Shown: positions 46,346 to 57,428 of the stretch, one piece after another | Position numbering within the stretch: position 1 is the first letter of the stretch | How the letters are laid out: the number at the start of each line of letters is the position of its first letter | Source of the DNA: Vitellaria paradoxa | Taxonomy: Eukaryota; Streptophyta; Magnoliopsida; Ericales; Sapotaceae | Assembly (NCBI GenBank): GCA_019916065.1 | Contig: CM034241.1 | Coordinates: 124,001 to 188,000, forward strand | Reading direction: 5' to 3' | DNA: 64,000 bases | Made by a program: the position numbers and the translations under genes | Notes under the pieces: generated by a model | The model's input: the letters and a program-made list of their open reading frames with translations, nothing else | Told to the model about the DNA's origin: nothing | Databases searched by the model: none

Positions 46346-46950
46346 GAAAGATGTATTTCGACAGAGCTACTTAGCGCAATGGGGCGGGAGCTGGTGTAGC
46401 GTTTCTCACTCTTGAAGGAGACATGTTGCCTTACGCCTTCACTCTCACACAGCTCTGTTCAAATAACGAAGCTGAATACCAAGCACTCATAGTTGGGTTA
46501 GAAATGGCGGTCAATATGAAGCAGTTGAAACTCAGTGTATATGGAGATTCAAAATTGGTAATCAACCAGCTGCTAAACGTTTATGAAGTAAGAAAACTTG
46601 AACTTGTTCCTTACTACAACTACGTAACCCAATTAATAGCATGGCTTGGCAGTATCACCTTGGAGCATGTCCTAAGAAAAGATAATAAACAAGCAGATTA
46701 TCTTACTAAGCTTGTTTCAACACTTACACTACCTGATCAAGATACACAAATTCTAATATGCCAAAGATGGGTCATTCCTCCACTCTTCGATGATGAAGAC
46801 AACGATGAAATGGATGTTAATGCAATATTGATTTTCGAAATCGAAGAAAATGACCAACCTCTTATTGATTATTTGATCCATCAAAAGTTACCAGAAGATC
46901 CACGTAGAAAAACTGACATAAAGCGTCAAGCTTCAAGGTTCGTTTACTAA
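46346..46950 (+). pseudogene. Second (archaeal-like) RNase H of Tat element
   Basis: The segment runs from a broken start near 46348 (stop near 46372) through LCSNNEAEYQALIVGLEMA and VYGDSKLVINQL to LRKDNKQADYLTKL. The Glu in NNEAEY, the Asp in YGDSK and the Asp in DNKQAD are the RNase H acidic residues. An additional RNase H of this kind is known from the Tat lineage. Confidence 0.75.
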
Positions 46951-48090
46951 AATAATACACTTTATCGTCGCTCATTCGAAGGATTATTCCTTCGTTGCCT
47001 AGGAGAGGTTGAAGCTAAGCAAGCTCTAGAAGAAGCTCACTCTGGTGTATGTGGTGCTCATCAATCTGGTCCAAAACTACACTTTCGAATCAAAAGAATA
47101 GGGTACTACTGACCTACAATGGTAAAAGACTATGGAGTATGCCAAGAGATGCCAAGCTTGTCAATTTCATGGAAATTTTATACATCAACCGCCCGAACCG
47201 CTCCACCAACTGTCGCTTTTTGGTCGTTTGATGCATGGGGGCTGGATGTAGTAGGATCACTGCCTTAAGTCTTCTGCTAGTCATTTGTACATCTTGGCAG
47301 CAACTGACTACTTCTCTAAGTAGGTTGAAGCTATACCATTAAGAGAAGTTAAAAAAGAAAATGTTATGGACTTTATTCGTACTAATATCATTTTCAGATA
47401 TGGTGTGCCGCGATACATCATCACTGATAATGGAAAGCCTTTCTACAATAGTTTGATGAACAAGTTATGCGAGAAGTCAACTTCAAACAACACAACTCTT
47501 CAATGTACAATGCACCTGCAAATGGTCTCGCTGAAGTATTTAACAAGACTATTGGAAACCTGTTGAAGAAAGTGGTTACAAAATTAAAACGAGATTGGCA
47601 CGAGAGAATTGGAGAAGCTTTTTGGGCTTATCGAACAACATATCGAACATCTACACAAGCTACTCCTTATGCTTTGGTGTATGGTGTGAAAGCTATCCTC
47701 CCCCTCGAGTGTCAAATCCCATCATTACGGATTGGTCTTCAAGAAAGTCTCACTTAGGAGGAAAATGCCCGCCTGTGACTCGAAAAATTGGAAGCACTTG
47801 ACGAGAAGAGACTTGAGGCATAGCAATGCTTAAAATGTTACCAAGCTCGTCTTTCCAGAGCATTTAATAAAAGAGTCCATCCTCGATCCTTCCAGAAATG
47901 AGACTTGGTACTCGTTGTGAAAAGACCTATCATTACCACTCACCGCACTGGCAATAAATTCAATTCTAAGTGGGATGGCTCGTATGTCATGCAAGAAGTC
48001 TATTCAAATGGAGCGTACAAGATAGTTGCTGAAGATGGCTTGAGAATCGGCCCCATAAATGACAAGTTCTTGAAGTGTTATTATCCTTAA
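46951..48090 (+). pseudogene. Integrase of Tat element
   Basis: HSGVCGAHQSG near 47040 supplies the His pair. The Cys pair follows near 47142 in another frame. The core shows AWGLDVVGS (first Asp) near 47235, ITDNGKPFYN (second Asp) near 47422 and NGLAEVFNKTIG (Glu) near 47527. The C-terminal domain ends at 48090 with GPINDKFLKCYYP. Stops and at least three frame changes break it. Confidence 0.8.
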
Positions 48091-48169
48091 AAACATGTAC
48101 TACTCTTGGCTTGCATGAGTTTAAACTGTGAAAGGCACAAAAAAAAAACAAAAAAGAAAAATAAATTGA

Positions 48170-48700
48170 ACTACATTTGGCTTGATCCCATCTCGAGTAC
48201 GTAAGTAACTTGGAGTCTGTTCTAAGTTCAGTCATTCATTCAAAAAAAAATTCCATTCATTCTTTATTATAATGAACTACGCTTGGCTTGATCCCATCTC
48301 GGGTACATAGGCAACTTGGAGTTTATTCCAAGTTCAGTCATTCATTCAAAAAAATTCTATTCATTCTTTATTGTAATGAACTACGCTTGGCTTGATCCTA
48401 TCTCGGGTACGTAGGCAACTTGGAGTCTATTCCAAGTTCAGTCATTCATTCAAAAAAATTCCATTCATTCTTTATTGTAATGAACTATGCTTGGCTTGAT
48501 CCCACTCCGGTACGTAAGCAACTTGGAGTTTGTTCCAAGTTCAGCCATTCAATCAAAAAATAAATAAATAAATAAATTCATTCATTTTTTACTGTTATGA
48601 ACTATGTTTAGTTTGATCCCAATTGGGTACACAAGCAGTTTGGAATTCTATTTTCAGGTTCAGTCATTTATCTATTAAAAAAAAAATCACAAAATGCATG
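48170..48700 (+). repeat. Tandem repeat of about 104 bp, five copies, after Tat integrase
   Basis: Units begin AACTACGCTTGGCTTGATCC at 48170, 48275, 48379, 48483 and 48600, giving spacings of 105, 104, 104 and 117. Each unit contains CGGGTACGTAGGCAACTTGG or a variant, CAAGTTCAGTCATTCATTC and a T-rich end. The last copy is most diverged. The array lies between pol and the antisense ORF. Confidence 0.9.
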
Positions 48701-48779
48701 ATTCTTGTCAAAATAAATAATTTATTCTAAAAAAAAAAAGAAAAAGGTTTGCATTACAAAAAAAAAAAAAAACTAAGGC

Positions 48780-51537
48780 AAAAGCTTGAATTCTCTCAGT
48801 TCATTACGTCTCACTTCTAGGATTTGCTCCATGTTTGCTAAGCATCGGACGTCCTCATCGCTTAAAATGGGCTTGCTTTCAATAGCAGGATCTTTTCCTG
48901 AGACTTGACGCAATAGTTTGAAACTTGGATAGCTCTGATTTCTTCTCAGAAATTTGTACCTTTAATTCTTCAATCTGAGTGGTGAGAGCATTCAACTTCT
49001 CTTCCACTGCTCCTTTTCAAGTTTGAACGCCATAACCGTGGTCTCAAGAGATTGCAAGTCTTTGGCCCGAATACCTTCTTTAGCTTCAATATCAAAGAGT
49101 TCATTCTTGGTCTTCGTTAGCTGCTCATCATGTAATTGTTGAGACATTTTCTCTGCTAAAGAAGATCGGCTAGAATTGTAGAGTTGGAGATTACGAAAAA
49201 GTCCCATCAGTAAATTCCTTAAAGAAGACAAATTTCTTTCCATTTCCTTTAACACTTTTTCAGCTTCTTCTTCAATCGTGTGAAGATGAGTCAAGTAGAT
49301 CTACCTATTTTCTGAGATAGGCCATTCCATAACAATGTAAGGTAGGTACGTTGACAATCAGAAATCAAGTCATCTACCTTGAATATGGAAATAGTTGAAG
49401 TAGTAGGATCCATGGGTCTCACACAAAGTTATCGAATCACTTCTACAAGATGATCTTTAACAACAGGATGAGAAGTCTTATTATCTGCAACTTTGGAAAC
49501 TTCAGGTTGAGTAGCCAAAATATCAAATGAATTTGGCCCATCAATAAATTTTTCATTCTCTTGCAAAATCATATCATCCACCTCAGCAAACTTATCGTTG
49601 TTTCCCAACTACAAGTGAAGGCTTAGATTAATAAAGGGATTATGAAGAATAAATTTTACCCAAAAATAATATAATAATAATAATACTTACTTGATTCCCG
49701 AATTCTTCTAGAGACAAAGAAGCGTTTGAGGTATTAGGGAATATATCGTCCAAATCAAGGTGAATATCTTCCAATTTAAAAGCTGTGGTTTTCCTTTTTA
49801 GGCGCTTCCAATGGCGATCACTTCCACTAGAGCTCTGTTTGTCATCAGGTGGTAAGCACTTTTGCCTTTTCGTAACTAATGATCCCTTGTTCGAGATTTT
49901 TGCATCTCTCTTCGCCATCCCTTCAAGCACATCTCTAGCATCAACTTGTTTCTCTGGAGATCGGGGTATGTTCAACAACTTCCCTCTTACTCTTCTTCAA
50001 AATGGCAACGGAAGGGTTAAGTTTTGGAAGTTTTATGGTAAGACTAGAACTTTTCCTACAATAATCACTTGAACGCTTTGTCCACCAGCCAACATAGTGT
50101 TTTGTAACAAGGCTTTTGGAAGAAATACTGGAATCATAAATTTAGTGTTGGTGCCCAATTGAATACAAGATTGCCAAAGTTGAGCTATTTCTGCTACAGT
50201 CCCAGACCCAAGATCAATCTTCAACTTCCAGGAATGCTTTGACAAAAGTTAAATTGCTTGGCAAATCTTATGAGACTATAAGACTCCACAATAAGCTCAT
50301 CTCCTCGACGTAAAGTCAAATAGCTACAACGAATACTAATAATGTAGTCATCCCATGGAGCTAGCTGATTTTCGATATCAACTAAGGATATATCCTTTTC
50401 TTTACCTAAAAATAAAGATGAAGAGTTAGAAAAATTAGCATTTTTAAGAATGATTCGAGCCTCAGTATCATCGAAATGCTTGGCCATTTTCTCATCAGAA
50501 AATTTCACCATTCGAGCACCATTTTGCGGACGAGAAGATGCGAAATTGCAGTCAAACTAATGACCAAGCCATCCATAAACATAATGGATTGGGAATGCCG
50601 CATTACATCTGCTGGGAAAAGGGGATAAAAATTTCTCCTAAACCACAATAGATATTTGCCAGAACTGGCACTGCTAAAGAGAACTTATCACCACGAGCCA
50701 TCATACTTGCTACTTTTAAAACACCAAGACGAATGTTGTCAATTTTAACAGTAGGAAAGACAAATCTACATAGCTAACAAGATAAAAAAGGCAGCTAGAT
50801 AAGTCTCTTCTCTGACAATTGCCTTGATGGCTAAATCATCAAAGGCTCATTCTTCTTCCGTGGGACGCTGAACTGGTTCATTTATGATGCCCAAAGGATT
50901 ATAATGAGTCCTCGGCTTATTAAACCTCTTTTTATTTACTCTTTTGGGAGGTACTGCATATCTTTCAGGTCCTCTAAACCAAAATTTAACCCAATCACGA
51001 GTTTTAACTTCACCATCCGCACTCTCGTGATAAAGCTTATGATATGCTAAGAATAAATATTTGCAGCTCGGGAAAAGAAACAATGTCTTATTCTTATCAA
51101 AGCCTAATAATTCTTTTCCGAATGGGATGATTTCATCATAAATATACCATGAATTGATAAGCCACCAATATTGCTCAAATCCCATAAAGAGATGGATAGC
51201 TCTCCCGTTGGAGTTTGAAAAGTATTCGTTGAAGAACACCAAGATTCACAAAGTGATCGAATAAGATTGTCGCTACGGTCATAGGTGAATAAAGAAGCGT
51301 AAACAGCATCGTATATACTTGCTTTGATCAAAATTCTTTTATGACGACTGAGTACATCTTCTAATCATTCCCAATATTTGGGAATATAGGAGAATTCACT
51401 GAAGTTAGAAAGAGAAGTGTCCCAAGAAGTTTCTCTTTTATCATTACAATCACCTAATAGCGTAAAACGATCAGCATCATAATCTTTACAATGAAGAGAG
51501 GATTGCAAGAACAACACTTCTGAAGAAATAGTGGATG
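48780..51537 (-). pseudogene. Antisense ORF with plant mobile domain, spliced, 5' end in gap
   Basis: Read on the minus strand from the gap: YIPKYWE near 51370, IYDAVYASLFTYDRS near 51300, GELSISLWDLSNIGG near 51190, LFLFPSCKYLFLAYHKLYHESADGE in pieces near 51070, and DWVKFWFRGPERY near 50980. This is the plant mobile domain (aminotransferase-like), found in plant nuclear proteins and in extra ORFs of Tat elements. A basic stretch follows at 49800-49970 and a coiled-coil-like Glu/Lys/Leu-rich segment at 48992-49294. An 82-bp intron at 49609-49690 has CAA/GTAAGT and TTGTAG/TTGGG borders. Several stops and frame changes exist. The function in the element is unknown. Confidence 0.7.
49609..49690 (-). 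other. Intron in antisense mobile-domain ORF
   Basis: The donor GTAAGT follows GGGAATCAA, and the acceptor TTGTAG precedes TTGGGAAACAACG. The enclosed 82 bp is T- and A-rich with an ATT repeat. The size and borders are normal for a plant intron. Confidence 0.6.
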
Positions 51538-51637
51538 NNNNNNNNNNNNNNNNNNNNNNNNNNNNNNNNNNNNNNNNNNNNNNNNNNNNNNNNNNNNNNN
51601 NNNNNNNNNNNNNNNNNNNNNNNNNNNNNNNNNNNNN
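51538..51637. other. Assembly gap of 100 N
   Basis: Exactly 100 unknown bases, a conventional placeholder, so the true size is unknown. The Tat element (plus) ends on one side and the Athila pol (minus) ends on the other. Confidence 0.99.
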
Positions 51638-53278
51638 CCTAGAAGACACTATGTGGCCCAAGGATAATTCCATGAGTTACCATAAAGTGGCATTTTTCCC
51701 AATTCAAAACCAAGTTTTTCTCCTCACATCTAATCAAAACCTTCTCTAAGTTTCCCAAACATGTATCAAAGTCACTGCCATATACTGAAAAGTCATCCAT
51801 AAAAACTTCAAGGAATCTCTCTACAAAATCACTAAACAGACTCATCATACATCTCTGAAATGTTGCAGGAGCATTGCAAAGACCAAAGGAATATGCCTAT
51901 ATGCAAATGTGCCAAATGGGCAAGTGAATGTGGTCTTTTCCTGATCCTCCAATGCAATCTCAATCTGATTATACCCAGAGTAACCATCCAAGAAACAGTA
52001 AAATGCATGCCCTGCCACTCTTTCCAATACCTGATCTAGGAATGGAAGAGGGAAATGATCTTTCCTTGTGACTGCATTCAACTTTCTATAATCTATGCAC
52101 ATGCGCCATCCTGTTTGGATGCGCATTGGAACTAATTCCTCTTTTTCATTCTTAATCACAGTCACTCCAGATTTCTTAGGCACTACCTGAGTTGGACTCA
52201 CCCACTTAGAATCTGAGATGGGGTAGATAATTCCAGCATCCAAAAGCTTGATTACCTCCCCTCTAACAACCTCTTTCATGTTGGGATTGAGTCTCCTTTG
52301 CATTTGCCTAATAGGCTTGGCCTCTTCCTCCAAGAATATTCTATGGGTGCAAATCAGTGGACTGATTCCTTGCAGGTCTGCTATGGTCCAGCCCAAAGCT
52401 CCTCTATGCTTCCTCAAGACTTCCACAAGTCTATTTTCTTGGTCCAAACTCAGCTGAGATGAAATGACAGCTGGATAGGACTCTCCCTCACCTAAAAATA
52501 CATATTTCAAGTCACTTGGCAGAGGTTTTCTCTCAGGTTTTGGTGGCTGGTCCAAAAATGACAAAGGCTTGGCTATGGGCAGCTCTAAAGACTCAACAGT
52601 TGGTCTCCACTGATTCATCATCAGCACTGAATTTTTCATTTCCTCAAATTCTCCTCCCTCACAATTCTCCAAGTCAAAATCAGCTAGGAAATCTACTTGC
52701 TCATTATTCACTAAAGCTTTCTCCAAAGGGTCATCAAAATACTCTCTATCAAAGTGATCTTGAGTGGTTGTTTGAATCCAATCAACTTCCTCTACCTCCT
52801 CATAATCACTCGGCTGCTTGGTCACCTTAAAGATGTTTTTCTCAATTGTCATGTTTCCAAAGGAGAGCTTGATAACTCCAGTTCTACAATTGATCAAGGC
52901 ATTTGAGGTGGCCAAAAATGGTCTTCCTAGGATAACAGGTACAGCTGGTTGGTTCCCTTGAATGGGCTGAGTGTCTAACACTATGAAGTCCACTGGAAAG
53001 TAAAAATGATCCACTTGAATCAAGACATCCTCAACCACACCCCTAGGGACTTTAACTGACCTATCAGCAAGTTGTAATGTCACCCTTGTAGGTCTAAGTT
53101 CTCCCAACCCCAGCTGTTTGTAAACAGTGAATGGTAAGAGGTTGACACTTGCACCTAAATCTAGCAAAGCTTGATCTACCCTTTGATTCCCAATTAAGCA
53201 GGCTATGGTGGGGCAACCTGGATCTTTATATTTGGGAGGAGTTTTAAATTGCAAAATGGAGCTCACTTGTTCAGTCAA
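51638..53278 (-). pseudogene. Protease-reverse transcriptase of Athila element, partial
   Basis: The protease motif ALLDLGASVNLLP near 53160 and VPVILGRPFLATSNALI near 52930 are intact. RT shows MCIDYRKLNAVTRKDHFPLP near 52090 and the FLDGYSGYNQI segment near 51990. A frame change near 51845 precedes the catalytic FMDD near 51800. The gap cuts the rest. The pol frame lies one base off gag: a run of four T at the join appears one T short. That could be a true deletion or a sequencing error. Confidence 0.85.
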
Positions 53279-55551
53279 AATGCTCTTTCTTTCACATTCA
53301 TTTTCCTCTTAACAGTACACAAATCTTTCAAAAATTTTCCATAGGATGGATTTTGTTTAATTGCATCAAGTAAGGGAATATTGATTCTGACTTGTTTGAA
53401 CAATTCATAGATGTCAGAATTCAAATTCTCTTTCTTGGCTTTGTTCAATCTTTGTGGAAATGGGAGTTTTGGAAAAAATTCAGATTTGTCCAAATTGGTT
53501 TTATTCAAAATTTCTTTATTTTCAAACTCTTTCTCACTCTTTTCAAACTGATTTTCTTCAGAAATTTTTTTCTTATTGTCAGAAATTTCCTCTTTATTTT
53601 CAGAATTTACCTGCTCTGTTCTCTGGATTCTGATTTGCTGCTTACTGCTATTCGAATGTTGCTTGCTGGTATTCGAATATCCCTCTGGCTGCATCAGAAT
53701 TTCCTGATTTTCTTGATTCAGATTCTGCTTTTCCTCAAATTGTCTGTCCAACTTGTTGTCCCCAATTAGTCTTTCATTTTGCTTCAATTCTTGCTCTTCA
53801 TTCTGAAACATGACTTCTTTCTCAGAAGTGCTAAATTTCTGTTTCTGTTCACTTTCTGTTTTGCTGTCCAATTTCTGTTTCAGCTGCACCTCTTCTTCAT
53901 TTTTCATGATTTCTTGCTCATTTTCTTCCTCAATTTCTTCAGCAAGTGGTTTGTAATCTGGCTTGACAATTTGCTTACCACTTCTCAATGTTGAAACAGC
54001 TTGTACATGCTCCAGATTTTCATTTGCAGCAGATGAAGATGATTCACTGAAATGAACTTGGCTTGTAGGATTTGGTCTTGGCTGAGATGGAAGCTTTCCT
54101 GATTCTCTGATAGTTAAAGCTTGAGTTAGCTTTGACAATTGACTTCGGATGTCTTCCATGGCCCTGTTTGTCTGCTCTTGAAACTTGGAATTCTGATTGT
54201 TGGTTCCAATCTGCCCTTGCATAAATTGTTGCAAGGTGTCTTCCAAAGATCTTTTGTGAGGTGGCTGATAAAAATTTGAATTCTGCTGAGGTTGAAAAGG
54301 CTGAGGAGGAAATGGTTGGGGTTGTACATTTTGTTGAGGTTGGTATTGTTGGTTCTGTGCTTCTGCTTTCCAAGAAAGGTTTGGATGATTTCTGTAGCCA
54401 GGGTTGTAGCTATTCGAATATGGACTATGGCCTTGCGAATATGTGTTCATCCCCTGATTTTGATTGAAGGGTCTTGCAGCTTGTGTGGGATTTGCTTGAC
54501 CATAGAGAACTTCCTTAAAGGCTGGAAGTGTTGGGCAATCATCAGTCCTGTGGTCTGCGGTTTCACACATCACACACTTCACTTCACTCTCCTTCAATGT
54601 TTGCTTCTTTTGCTCCATCAATTCAATCTTTCTTGACAATGCAGCCAGCCTAGCTCCAACATCATCTGCCTCATTGAGATGGAGCTTTCCTCTATCATTT
54701 GATCTGTCAGAAAATTCAGAACAAAATGGGGAGACTACCTCCCACTGTTTAGTGTTTTCAGCTAAAGCATCAAAGAAATGTAAAGCCTCTTCAGCAGTTT
54801 TGTCATAGAATTCACCATTACACATGGTGGCAACCAACATTTTCAGATTTGGAGTTAATGCATTATGGAAAAAATTAACAATTCTCCAAGATTCAAAACC
54901 ATGATGTGGACATGCTTGCAATAATTCCTTGAATCTTTCCCATGCTTGAGCAAATGTTTCATTGGATTTACACACAAAATTCATTATTTGCTGTTGAAGA
55001 ATCACAGTTCTATTTGCAGGAAAATACTTCTTCAAAAATTTTGTTTGCATGTCTCTCCAAGTACCTATTGATCTAGGCTCAAGTGAATTCAACCACATTT
55101 TTGCCTTGTCTTTCAATGAAAATGGAAATAATTTAAGCCTAACCATGTCCTCATTAACATTCCTATCCATGCAAGTTCCACAAACATCTTCAAATTCTTT
55201 CATATGCATATAAGGATTTTCTGAGTCCATGCCATGAAAAGTTGGTAACAGCTGAATTGTTCCAGGTTTAAGATAAAAATTCTGATGTCCATTTGGAAGA
55301 ACAATGCAAGATGGAGTGGTTTGTCTAGCTGGATAAAGATATTCTCGGAGAGGTCTAAGGATATTTTGATCCATTTGATCATTCTCTCCTTGAACACTTC
55401 CTTCCGGCAGAACAGGTGGTGGTGGATCCATATGTGCAGCAGAAAATTCAGATTGGGAATGTAGTGCAGAAAATTCAATCAATTCAGCAAGAGAAGATGG
55501 AGAATGCAATTCAAATCTGTTTCCAACAAGTTTACCAGACCTTAAAAGCAT
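53275..55551 (-). CDS. Gag of Athila element
   Basis: An open frame of 758 codons runs from the first ATG (55551) to the TGA at 53277-53275. The N-terminal capsid-like domain (about residues 80-260) shows NGHQNFYLKPGTIQLLP, FHGMDSENPYMHMKEFEDV, LKLFPFSLKDKAKMWLNSL and WERFKELLQACPHHG. A zinc knuckle reads CVMCETADHRTDDC. A Gln/Pro/Asn-rich stretch follows, and then a long Glu/Lys/Asn-rich linker up to KLPFPQRLNKAKKEN, the usual start of the region before protease. In intact Athila elements gag and pol share one frame; here a one-base shift ends gag early. It is probably not expressed as a host gene. Confidence 0.85.
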   Translation of the reverse strand: MLLRSGKLVGNRFELHSPSSLAELIEFSALHSQSEFSAAHMDPPPPVLPEGSVQGENDQMDQNILRPLREYLYPARQTTPSCIVLPNGHQNFYLKPGTIQLLPTFHGMDSENPYMHMKEFEDVCGTCMDRNVNEDMVRLKLFPFSLKDKAKMWLNSLEPRSIGTWRDMQTKFLKKYFPANRTVILQQQIMNFVCKSNETFAQAWERFKELLQACPHHGFESWRIVNFFHNALTPNLKMLVATMCNGEFYDKTAEEALHFFDALAENTKQWEVVSPFCSEFSDRSNDRGKLHLNEADDVGARLAALSRKIELMEQKKQTLKESEVKCVMCETADHRTDDCPTLPAFKEVLYGQANPTQAARPFNQNQGMNTYSQGHSPYSNSYNPGYRNHPNLSWKAEAQNQQYQPQQNVQPQPFPPQPFQPQQNSNFYQPPHKRSLEDTLQQFMQGQIGTNNQNSKFQEQTNRAMEDIRSQLSKLTQALTIRESGKLPSQPRPNPTSQVHFSESSSSAANENLEHVQAVSTLRSGKQIVKPDYKPLAEEIEEENEQEIMKNEEEVQLKQKLDSKTESEQKQKFSTSEKEVMFQNEEQELKQNERLIGDNKLDRQFEEKQNLNQENQEILMQPEGYSNTSKQHSNSSKQQIRIQRTEQVNSENKEEISDNKKKISEENQFEKSEKEFENKEILNKTNLDKSEFFPKLPFPQRLNKAKKENLNSDIYELFKQVRINIPLLDAIKQNPSYGKFLKDLCTVKRKMNVKERAF

Positions 55552-55880
55552 AAACAGAATTTCAGACTGAAACAAAACTCCAATCTAAACTCCTAACTTC
55601 ACAATTTCATCTACTGATTCACAGAGAATTGCAACTACAGCTCTCAGCAAAGAAATGCAGCCGTATTCGAATATCAGATGAAACAGATTCGAATCAGAAT
55701 TTCAGGATTCAGATGCAAGCAGTTCTAAAACTAAACTAACAACTAAAACTATAAAAGAAATAGAAATAGAGATGAAACAAAGTTACTCAACAAGTTAAGC
55801 AGCTCTGTTGTTGAAGATGATGGTGAGATGTACTGCCAGTCAATGCTCCAAAGGCTCAAAACACCATTGCTTCTCAAAGA

Positions 55881-55898
55881 TCCCCGGCAACGGCGCCA
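55881..55898 (-). other. Primer binding site, tRNA-Asp type
   Basis: On the minus strand TGGCGCCGTTGCCGGGGA lies eight bases after the LTR. It is the complement of the 3' end of tRNA-Asp, the primer used by Athila elements, and all 18 bases fit. Confidence 0.9.
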
Positions 55899-55906
55899 TA
55901 AAATTG

Positions 55907-57415
55907 TGCTTGTTCTTGTTTAATTACCTCACTTCAAGATAAAAGCTCAAATGAAAATTCAGATTATAAATTCAAAGTTAAAGAAAATGTTAAGTGAGGT
56001 AAGTCAAGACAAGTTTTCCCCCAAGTGCAAGGTGTGGTTGAAGCACAAAATAACTGGTAAGTCCCAGGTCATTTCCACAGGGATCTAGGGAGCAATGAAG
56101 TGAATGACTCTAATGGAGATTAATTTGGCAAAACACTACTCACAGAAAAATGTAAAATAGAGAATTAAAATCTGATTTGGTTGGTTGATGATTTTGAACT
56201 AACTTTCCAAAAACAAAGTGAATTTAAACTAAAAGATTAAATGATAAAAGGTTGAGCAAGGCAAGTTTAATACCAATCCAAATGAATTTCAAGTGCCAAG
56301 AGCTTATAAATTTACCAAATCAATTTGTACTGATTTTTGAAAAAACTAATTTCAATTGAAACAAACCATGGATTAAACACTCAATGTGCATAACCTATTT
56401 TAAGGACAATAGGAGTTCTAATTCTAGCAACCCACATACAACAATGTCATGAGAGTTCTAAGTTAAGCAACACCTATGAACTCATCAATAGGATATACAA
56501 ATTTGGATTAATCGGGTCTTGAATCAATGAGTTCTAAGACACCCAGCTGCAAATTGATTTGATAACCATAAAAACTCAAGGTAAATTCATGAAGTTCGGC
56601 CACTTGAGATTCATTGGAAGGGCATTACCCTTGCCTTGGCTCAAGAAAACTTAGCCGAGCATGTTGAAAAGAAGAAAAACAGAAATGGAAATCTGATTGG
56701 AAGACATTGCAATCTGAAATTGAAAGTTAAATGGATTTAGACTTCAAAATCTGATTACAGAAATTGGAATGAATTCAATGTGTAAATCTCCCAAAACTCC
56801 AATGCTGAATTAAAATTCCAATCAAAAACTCTGAACTCTCAATGAAAAACTCTCTAAAACTCTCTCTACAAAATCTCCACATCTCAGCCGAATGCCCTCT
56901 GTATCTTCTGTCGTGTGGGTCTCCTCCCACTTCTTTCTTCCTTCTCTCTCCTATATCTTTTTCTCTCTCCTCTAACCGAATGTTCCCTTCATGATGGCTT
57001 CTTCTCTCTCCTATATCTTTTCCTGATTTGCCCTCCCTGGATTGCAGATTACATCACGTGGGGAAGTTGGGGTCACATGGAATTCGTTGCTGTGAAGAAG
57101 CTCATATTCGAATACAGTAAACCCATATTCGAATACGATCCCCTGCTGCAGAAATTTCCAGAATAGTGATTCTGATTTCTTTGCACTGATTTCAACTGAA
57201 TTTTCTTCTTCTTCTGAAATAGCTTCAATCCTTTGATGTGTTGTGCAGCATGCTTTCTTCTCAACATCCTCAATGTAGCTTAATTTCTTGTTCTTGTGAT
57301 GGAAATCAACACACAATCCACTTTGGAGATATAGAGATGAAACCTGCACAAAACATAGATTTTATGTCTTTTTATGATGTGTGCAAGTGTAATTTGAATG
57401 TATAAACATGTATCA
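55907..57415 (-). repeat. 5' LTR of Athila element
   Basis: The inner edge is fixed by the primer site. On the minus strand the LTR ends GAACAAGCA at 55907. The outer edge is placed at 57415, where the minus strand starts TGATACATG. It matches 1-1209 over the part inside the window. TTCGAATA boxes occur near 57106 and 57127. GAGA-rich tracts at 56930-57020 lie in the likely U3/R region. Confidence 0.8.
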
Positions 57416-57428
57416 ATTGATGTCCAAT

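Larger units (their letters stand above)
40047..51537 (+). mobile_element. Tat-lineage Ty3/gypsy element, degraded, 3' LTR missing
   Basis: The order is LTR, primer site, gag, protease, RT, RNase H, a second RNase H, integrase, tandem repeats, then an antisense ORF with a plant mobile domain. A second archaeal-like RNase H and an extra antisense ORF after pol are known features of the Tat lineage. All coding parts carry stops or frame changes. The 3' LTR would lie beyond the antisense ORF but the assembly gap at 51538 intervenes. Confidence 0.8.
51638..57415 (-). mobile_element. Athila-type Ty3/gypsy element, 5' part
   Basis: On the minus strand: LTR (57415 to 55907), tRNA-Asp-type primer site, leader of about 330 nt, gag, protease and the first part of RT, then the gap. 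RNase H, integrase, any env-like ORF and the 3' LTR are not in the window. Gag sequence, primer type and the 1.5-kb LTR all agree with Athila. Confidence 0.9.

Noticed and set aside
48170..48700. CRISPR-like array
   Set aside because: Units are joined head to tail with no distinct spacers, in plant nuclear DNA after a retrotransposon integrase; it is a tandem repeat.
55881..55898. tRNA-like sequence
   Set aside because: Only 18 bases complementary to the 3' end of tRNA-Asp are present next to an LTR, so it is a primer site and not a tRNA gene.
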